From NCBI GenBank assembly GCA_027347685.1, contig DAIEQM010000056.1, positions 1-9,898 on the forward strand: a DNA stretch of 9,898 bases. Reading direction: 5' to 3'. The translations under genes and the position numbers were made by a program. The notes under the pieces were generated by a model, which was given only the letters and a program-made list of their open reading frames with translations, was not told the origin of the DNA and ran no database searches. This document shows, piece after piece, positions 5,609 through 9,898 of the stretch (within the stretch, counting starts at the first letter, position 1; each line of letters starts with the position of its first letter). The stretch is from UBA5941 sp021824385. Lineage in GTDB: Bacteria > Patescibacteriota > Microgenomatia > UBA8517.

Positions 5609-6805
5609 ATGACAGACCAACCAACGACACAGACATTTGCAACAAGCGTGACCGCAGCTTTGGGAAAGAATCCTAAGCTCAAGGTCAACGCCACAGCCAT
5701 TGAACAGACTGCCGCTTATTTTGACTCATGGGCAGGTATGGTGGCGTACGGTGGCGAAGACGGCGCGGGCTTCACCGATTTTGGGTGGACCGCAGAAGAA
5801 GCTCCTGTTGTTTTACGGGTGGCTAAATCTGAAGCAGCCGACGAAGCTGGTTTGCAGTCTCCAAGTGTCTCGGTTCATGTTGCTGCGGCCGTTACGGAAG
5901 CAGCTCCTCCTCCCCAAGTGAATCCTTATACCGCAGCTTTAAGTGGTGGCCTGATTAATTCAGCCGCACTGGGGCATCGTGTGAGCAAGGAAACACTGGC
6001 CCGTTTCGCAGATACGGTGGCCGCTTTCATTTTCTTGGGACAAGGCGTTGATAAAATTTTCACCCCTCAGTTTTTTGGGGAACAAGCCAAACGCAACCCG
6101 GGAGATGTAACGGCAGCTCTTACCCCTGCCTATGTTTGGGGCAAGAAGGCTCAGAACTACGAGTTCCTGAGTCGCGACGAGATCAAACAGCTGGCGAATG
6201 CTATGCCAGATCTGTTTGGTGACGAATGGCAGAAACTCTTGGAAACCGCAACTCGCGTTTCTCAGATGTCTGCCGGTGCAGATTTGGTACAGGGCGCGAC
6301 TTTTTCAATCGATGCGGCCGCAATGGGTGAAGTAACTCAAAGCGTCCCCGCAGTAGCCGAGCACTTTAGCTCGCAAGTAAAGGCCACGACCCTCCCCTTC
6401 ATTGCTCAGAGCGCTGGGGACATGATTAAGTCCCTGCTGGAAATTTTGCGCTCACCGGAGTTTTTGAAAGCAGTTCGCTATGTACCCACTGATGAAAGCC
6501 CTGAGGCTATCGATTCAGCACTGCTTCTCTTTTTGGAGCAGGAAATTGGGCCCACGATTCGTGATACATTCCGTTTGTCGGTTGCGGCACAAAATCTCGT
6601 TACTCTGTTAGGCATGTGCCCTGACCCAGTCGATAAGATGTTCATGAGTGCATTCAGCTCTCAGGCAGCGGCGTACTATCAGAGCTATAAGAGTGTGAAT
6701 GGGGCAGCCGGCAATGCCGGAGCCACGTTTCGCCATCCAAGCGCTGTGGAACAGGAGCGACGTTGGACTTTCAGCATCGATCTCAAGGTCGACATCCGAT
6801 TCTAG
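5609..6805 (+). CDS. Alanine-rich soluble protein of unknown function (398 aa), possibly continued by frameshift
   Basis: ATG 5609 is preceded by GGAGG (5594-5598) ten bases upstream. The product has no signal peptide or TM segment. It has an N-terminal domain of about 90 residues, an Ala/Pro linker (AAAVTEAAPPPQVNP, 92-106), then a largely helical domain (about 107-365) with segments such as RVSKETLARFADTVAAFIFL (124-143) and SRDEIKQLANAMPDLFGDEW (188-207). A Gly/Ala hinge (364-372) is followed by a beta-like tail WTFSIDLKVDIRF. I recognise no family. The codons look protein-like right up to the TAG at 6803-6805, and the coding pattern then continues in the +1 frame. The gene may therefore encode a longer fused protein with the bactofilin-like segment. 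It is upstream of no other plus-strand gene before the terminator at 7288. Confidence 0.8.
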   Translation: MTDQPTTQTFATSVTAALGKNPKLKVNATAIEQTAAYFDSWAGMVAYGGEDGAGFTDFGWTAEEAPVVLRVAKSEAADEAGLQSPSVSVHVAAAVTEAAPPPQVNPYTAALSGGLINSAALGHRVSKETLARFADTVAAFIFLGQGVDKIFTPQFFGEQAKRNPGDVTAALTPAYVWGKKAQNYEFLSRDEIKQLANAMPDLFGDEWQKLLETATRVSQMSAGADLVQGATFSIDAAAMGEVTQSVPAVAEHFSSQVKATTLPFIAQSAGDMIKSLLEILRSPEFLKAVRYVPTDESPEAIDSALLLFLEQEIGPTIRDTFRLSVAAQNLVTLLGMCPDPVDKMFMSAFSSQAAAYYQSYKSVNGAAGNAGATFRHPSAVEQERRWTFSIDLKVDIRF

Positions 6806-7277
6806 GGTCATCCCTTGGGAGTCCGTTCGCGGCGTTAAGCCGGAAGTGCAGTTTGGCTATCAGGCAAAAAGCGACCGTCCGGTTGTTGCCGATCAGGTGA
6901 TAATAAATGTCTCCTGCAATTTGTCAGGTCTTATTATTGCCGACACAGTCACCCTGATGTCAGGATCGACAATTTCAGGTGTCATCATTTGCCGATCGTT
7001 AGTTGAAGCCAACGGCGACATATATGGTGGCAATAATTACAACAAGATCTGGGCATTTGAACGAATTCAATTGCACCCAGATATACCGAGTGTCGTTCCC
7101 TTTGTGACTGCTGGACCCGACGCAAATGCCAAGTACTCGATGATTCGAGAAGCCATAGCGCTCGAAGATGAAACGCACTGGATGGATGATGCGGTTCGTA
7201 AAAACGCCGCAGCAATCAAATCAGCAGCTGTAGAGTTGAAGCTTGATTGGCTCAGTGAACTTGTAGATGATTTGTAA
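6699..7277 (+). CDS. Bactofilin-like beta-helix segment; start uncertain, may be the +1 frameshift continuation of the 5609 gene
   Basis: The frame is open from ATG 6699 to TAA 7277 (192 aa), but the first 35 codons overlap the upstream gene in another frame and read like a shadow of it. Only AAGAG precedes the ATG. From about V37 the protein looks genuine. Residues 61-111 contain roughly 17-residue turns (PVVADQVIINVSCNLSG, LIIADTVTLMSGSTISG, VIICRSLVEANGDIYGG) with alternating hydrophobic positions and a closing glycine, the pattern of bactofilin-type beta-helices, which polymerise into membrane-associated scaffolds. A helical tail (about 145-192) follows. Three or four turns is fewer than a full bactofilin core, so this is a fold-level guess. 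Either a +1 frameshift near TTC-TAG (6800-6805), a base lost in one copy or the assembly, or a real overlapping gene fits. Confidence 0.6.
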   Translation: MGQPAMPEPRFAIQALWNRSDVGLSASISRSTSDSRVIPWESVRGVKPEVQFGYQAKSDRPVVADQVIINVSCNLSGLIIADTVTLMSGSTISGVIICRSLVEANGDIYGGNNYNKIWAFERIQLHPDIPSVVPFVTAGPDANAKYSMIREAIALEDETHWMDDAVRKNAAAIKSAAVELKLDWLSELVDDL

Positions 7278-7287
7278 TTGATTTTTT

Positions 7288-7320
7288 GGCCGGTGGAAAT
7301 ACAATCCATCGGCCTTTTTT
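7288..7320 (+). terminator. Rho-independent terminator of the 5609/6699 unit
   Basis: A 10-bp stem (GGCCGGTGGA at 7288-7297 with TCCATCGGCC at 7305-7314, one G-U pair) with a 7-base loop and six Ts (7315-7320) begins 11 bases after the stop at 7277. Confidence 0.92.
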
Positions 7321-7325
7321 GTGGC

Positions 7326-7357
7326 AAAAAAAGGGGCCGAGCATATATCTCGACCCC
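7326..7357 (-). terminator. Rho-independent terminator of the 84-aa minus-strand gene
   Basis: In minus-strand RNA GGGGUCGAG (7357-7349) pairs with CUCGGCCCC (7341-7333) across a 7-base loop, and seven Us follow (7332-7326). The one non-Watson-Crick position is a G-U pair on this strand but a C-A mismatch on the plus strand, which supports minus-direction use. It starts nine bases past the stop at 7366. Confidence 0.9.
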
Positions 7358-7365
7358 ACTCCAAT

Positions 7366-7620
7366 TTAACTGACACGATCAATAGGTTGTGTATCCCCTG
7401 TCTCACGCCTTTGACGTGATTTCCGTGCCTGTCTCATGAGTTCTAAGTACCGCTTTTTATCTCGAGAAAGGAGTCCAGAGCTCGCAAGAATTGTCTTTAA
7501 ACTTTGTGTTGTATGTGTCGCCAACTCTGATTCATCAACAGGCAGTTCGAGCATAACATCATACCGGGGAGCTCCACCCATAACTGATAAAACGTCGAAG
7601 AACCATTGAAGAATTCGCAT
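7366..7620 (-). CDS. Small soluble protein (84 aa), unknown
   Basis: A complete minus-strand unit: promoter (7708-7680), GAGGT about eight bases before ATG 7620, frame to TAA at 7366, then a strong terminator. The N-terminus (MRILQWFFDVLSVM) is amphipathic and could touch the membrane. The middle, DESELATHTTQSLKTILASSGLLS (29-52), looks helical, and a basic stretch KKRYLELMRQARKSRQRR (55-72) could bind nucleic acid. No family is recognised. Gene orientation between two plus-strand units, each with its own terminator or promoter, and the palindrome in its leader would suit a small regulator, but no helix-turn-helix is convincing. Confidence 0.72.
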   Translation of the reverse strand: MRILQWFFDVLSVMGGAPRYDVMLELPVDESELATHTTQSLKTILASSGLLSRDKKRYLELMRQARKSRQRRETGDTQPIDRVS

Positions 7621-7645
7621 TCATAGGTACCTCACTTACTTGCCT

Positions 7646-7680
7646 TACACAAAACCTAATAATTAAATTAGGCAGGTGTA
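7646..7680 (-). repeat. Nested inverted repeat in the leader of the 84-aa gene
   Basis: CCTAAT (7655-7660) and ATTAGG (7667-7672) flank a 6-base spacer and are enclosed by TACAC (7646-7650) and GTGTA (7676-7680). It overlaps the predicted transcription start (about 7673) and the -10 edge. It could be an operator or a 5' UTR hairpin. Confidence 0.5.
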
Positions 7681-7708
7681 TTTTAAAAATTTAACACAGT
7701 TTGTACAA
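7680..7708 (-). promoter_or_regulatory. Promoter of the 84-aa gene
   Basis: On the minus strand, -35 TTGTAC (7708-7703) and -10 TAAAAT (7685-7680) are separated by 17 bases. It lacks the ATAGCTTGA-type upstream motif. Confidence 0.55.
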
Positions 7709-7740
7709 CCACTAAAAACAAAACTATGTATGAGAACAAA

Positions 7741-7779
7741 ACCCTATAGGTTGACTAAGACCGAGTCCTGTGATACTAT
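7741..7779 (+). promoter_or_regulatory. Promoter of the 7841 operon, with shared extended -35 motif
   Basis: -35 TTGACT (7751-7756) and -10 TACTAT (7774-7779) are 17 bases apart. The -35 ends the block ACCCTATAGGTTGACT (7741-7756), which matches ACCCCATAGCTTGACT (1810-1795) at 14 of 16 positions in the same phase. Transcription would start near 7786, leaving a leader of about 55 bases. Confidence 0.75.
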
Positions 7780-7840
7780 TTGCGCTGCAAATGTTGTCTT
7801 CTGTACGTTGACAATTTATTCAATCAGGAGGTTAAAAGCC

Positions 7841-9295
7841 GTGAATTTAGGAAGTATTGCTCTTGGTGTAGTCGCAACAATACTTACGCTGGGAGCTGGC
7901 CTTCTCGTCAAATGGATCCTCGATTCAGGTCGTTCATATATGCGCGTTACGTGGTCAGAGTATGTACTGATCGGTGTCCCCTTAAGCATTGTTGTAGTAA
8001 TAATAACGACATCCGTCGGATGGTCGCTTGCCTACAACGCAAGGGTGACCTACCACGAATACTGGAACGGCTGGGAAATGGGGGCCACGAAGGAAGACAT
8101 TCCCTGCGATCGTGATGGGCGGTGCGCTCACACGTATAGTTGCGATCCATATATCGTTCAAGTTCCCTACCAAGTATGTTCTGGAACGGGTAAAAACCGA
8201 ACATGCACCACACAATACCGACCAGAAACAAGGTATCATCAATGTCCCTATACAACGCACGAGTATAGCTATCGGGTTCAAACAACCCTTGGCGACTACG
8301 ATATTGCGCTCAACCGGTTTCCCGATAACCCACAACAAAACCACTGGCGAAGTTCAGAGAATATCCCCTCGTGGTTAATTGATCAGGTTGGGACCGGAGA
8401 TCCGATCTTTTGGACGCAAGCGTATCAAAGAGTAACCTCTGGGAAACCAGGGCCAGTTACTAAGCGCAAGGATTACGATAATTATATCCTTGCTGCCGAT
8501 CAGCAAATCTTGAAGAGTTTTTCCGACAAGGTGGAATACTTCAAGAATGCAGGACTCCTCCCCCAGCTACAAACAGGGGTATACAACTACTACTATGCGG
8601 ACAAAGTTTACTTTGTTGGTGGACAACCGCCAAACCCCGCAGAGTGGCAACTCAGGAATTCATATCTTGAAGGTGGCTTTGGAACTGAATTGCAGGGCGA
8701 TCTTCATCTGGTAATTGCACTGGACCCTCGAATCATCGAAGATCCAGATGGTTACATTATTGCCCTCAAAGCGTATTGGCAAAATCCTCAGCTATACAAT
8801 CCTTCCATCGATGAGCATGATGCTATTTCCAAAAATAGCGTAATTGTGCTTCTCGGTAGTAAGGACGGTAAAACGGTTGATCTTGCCCGTGTTTTAACGG
8901 GCATGCCCATCGGCAATGAGTACTTGAGCAATGCGGCAAGAGATACATTAGTGAAGATGAATCTTCATATTGCACTTACCGCAGAATCAATCGTTGGGAA
9001 CATATCTGGTGAATACTATCAAAAACAATATCCTGATGGATCAGTGAAGACGAAAGTAAAAACTGTCCATAATGCTCCAACGGGAATTGTTGAAAATCTC
9101 TTGTGGGGCCTTCAGGACCCAAACACCAAGTTTGTACGCGTTTCCATGTCCGGGGATGAGAGTGATCCCGGATTTAAATTCCTCGCGAGCCAAATTCAAC
9201 CCTCAACAGGACAAATGGTCGCGATTGGTGTCGTTACGTTTATCGTCTCTCTGTTTGTCTGGGCTTTTCTCGCATGGTTCGACATAATTCGCTAA
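7841..9295 (+). CDS. Three-TM envelope protein with a six-cysteine region, unknown family
   Basis: Start is GTG 7841, nine bases after a perfect AGGAGG (7826-7831) and downstream of the promoter; the longer in-frame ATG at 7676 lies upstream of that promoter. The 484-residue product has TM helices at about 5-25 and 42-63. A short cysteine-rich block follows (Cys 89, 95, 101, 113, 122, 135), then a soluble region of some 320 residues and a last TM at about 458-479. The topology suggests that the large central region is outside or entirely inside the membrane with both ends anchored. Motifs such as CDRDGRC, SCDPY and HQCPYTTHEY look like a disulfide or metal knot. The region after it (TTLGDYDIALNRFPD) is mixed alpha/beta with no recognised catalytic motif. 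It is followed 14 bases later by a LemA-like gene. Confidence 0.85.
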   Translation: MNLGSIALGVVATILTLGAGLLVKWILDSGRSYMRVTWSEYVLIGVPLSIVVVIITTSVGWSLAYNARVTYHEYWNGWEMGATKEDIPCDRDGRCAHTYSCDPYIVQVPYQVCSGTGKNRTCTTQYRPETRYHQCPYTTHEYSYRVQTTLGDYDIALNRFPDNPQQNHWRSSENIPSWLIDQVGTGDPIFWTQAYQRVTSGKPGPVTKRKDYDNYILAADQQILKSFSDKVEYFKNAGLLPQLQTGVYNYYYADKVYFVGGQPPNPAEWQLRNSYLEGGFGTELQGDLHLVIALDPRIIEDPDGYIIALKAYWQNPQLYNPSIDEHDAISKNSVIVLLGSKDGKTVDLARVLTGMPIGNEYLSNAARDTLVKMNLHIALTAESIVGNISGEYYQKQYPDGSVKTKVKTVHNAPTGIVENLLWGLQDPNTKFVRVSMSGDESDPGFKFLASQIQPSTGQMVAIGVVTFIVSLFVWAFLAWFDIIR

Positions 9296-9309
9296 ATAAG
9301 GAGATCAAA

Positions 9310-9898
9310 ATGAAACGGATGTTGGTAATCGGATGTGGTGGACTGAGTATTCTCGGTGTAATTTTGCTTGTCGGCCTTGGCCTCGTAATTGCAGGTGAAC
9401 AAAACACTGGCGTTTCCAAGGAAAATGATCTTTCCGGTAACTACGGTGCTTTTCAAGGGTCGCTGACAGAGCTCACCAGTGGCTGGCAAGAGCAGATCAG
9501 TTTTCACTTTGCCAACGTGGATGCCATGAATACGCTCATCACTGATGCGGTCGGCGGTCGATACGACCACAAGGACGCGCAGGGCAACTCAACCGGGTCA
9601 ATTGATGCCAATTTGTTTATTCAGGCTGTGGCTGAGGCCTATCCAAATGTCACAGGCATTACCGATATGGCGAATCAGATCCTAACGTGGCTGCGCGCCA
9701 AACGTGAGGGTTTACGCAATGAACAGGCAAAACTGCTCACCCAAGTGGCAAATTACAACACATGGCGCAAGCAGTTTCCGCAGTCAATTTTCCTTGGCAA
9801 TCTGCCTTCTGAGAATTTGTATGTCTTTAAGTCCCCGACCCAAAAGGTCTACGGGCAGGAAGCACTGGACATCATGTCCCGAGGAATCATTTCCTCCG
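9310..9898 (+). CDS. LemA-like membrane protein (N-terminal 196 residues, truncated by window)
   Basis: ATG 9310 follows AAGGAGATCAAA and lies 14 bases after the preceding stop, so it belongs to the 7841 operon. The visible part has a single TM helix (about 5-28) and then long, probably coiled helices. NYGAFQGSLTELTSGWQEQI (44-63), LTWLRAKREGLRNEQAKLLT (125-144) and VANYNTWRKQFPQSIF (146-161) resemble the helix pattern and the YN...FP element of LemA proteins. LemA has a short periplasmic N-terminus, one TM and a helical bundle, and its function is unclear. Here the TM-bundle arrangement fits, but an insertion (about 84-100) and weak conservation make it a divergent member. A different coiled-coil anchor protein is possible. 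The sequence runs off the window. Confidence 0.6.
   Translation, partial: MKRMLVIGCGGLSILGVILLVGLGLVIAGEQNTGVSKENDLSGNYGAFQGSLTELTSGWQEQISFHFANVDAMNTLITDAVGGRYDHKDAQGNSTGSIDANLFIQAVAEAYPNVTGITDMANQILTWLRAKREGLRNEQAKLLTQVANYNTWRKQFPQSIFLGNLPSENLYVFKSPTQKVYGQEALDIMSRGIISS

Noticed and set aside
7808..7813. TTGACA as an alternative -35 before 7841
   Set aside because: A -10 at 17 bases would fall on the AGGAGG/GTTAAA region, with the transcript starting at or after the start codon; the TTGACT/TACTAT pair upstream is better.
7676..7840. N-terminal extension of the three-TM protein to an ATG at 7676
   Set aside because: The region contains the promoter (7751-7779), and the GTG at 7841 has a perfect AGGAGG; the extension has no ribosome site.

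Overview
The window looks like part of a small-genome bacterium's chromosome, most likely a Patescibacteria (Candidate Phyla Radiation) member. That is inferred from the short proteins, tight gene packing, several genes with no Shine-Dalgarno sequence, and membrane or envelope genes of no recognised family. No marker gene here fixes the lineage.

Left part (1-4454, all on the minus strand). Reading in the direction of transcription there is peptidyl-tRNA hydrolase (pth, 4454-3945), a small helical protein (3935-3648), a membrane protein with a PDIDH motif (3608-3060), a GT4 glycosyltransferase resembling glycogen/starch synthase (3021-1819), a 57-residue very basic protein (1742-1569), a multi-pass membrane protein (1437-952) and the N-terminal 290 residues of a GH57 alpha-amylase-type enzyme running off the window (870-1). 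GT4 plus GH57 suggests alpha-glucan (glycogen-like) metabolism, but two unrelated genes with their own promoters and terminators lie between them.

Right part (4455-9898, mostly plus strand). A promoter diverging from pth drives a membrane-anchored cysteine-rich protein (4548-5408). A structured 200-base leader follows, then a 398-residue unknown protein (5609-6805) and, in the +1 frame, a segment with bactofilin-like beta-helix repeats (open frame 6699-7277). The last two may be one gene joined by a frameshift. After two convergent terminators comes a small minus-strand gene (7620-7366). A promoter-led operon then encodes a three-TM protein with a six-cysteine region (7841-9295) and a truncated LemA-like protein (9310-end). 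This half looks like a set of envelope proteins of unknown function.

Three promoters (before 1742-1569, 1437-952 and 7841) share an extended -35 motif, ACCC(C/T)ATAG(C/G)TTGA(C/A)T. A fourth (before 4548) carries it with a 3-base displacement. The genes behind these promoters have strong Shine-Dalgarno sequences, while pth, its downstream neighbours and GH57 have weak ones or none. This points to two gene classes interleaved on the chromosome, possibly one co-expressed or acquired set scattered among housekeeping genes. The leader at 5409-5608, with mutually exclusive hairpins, is the other main candidate for something new.
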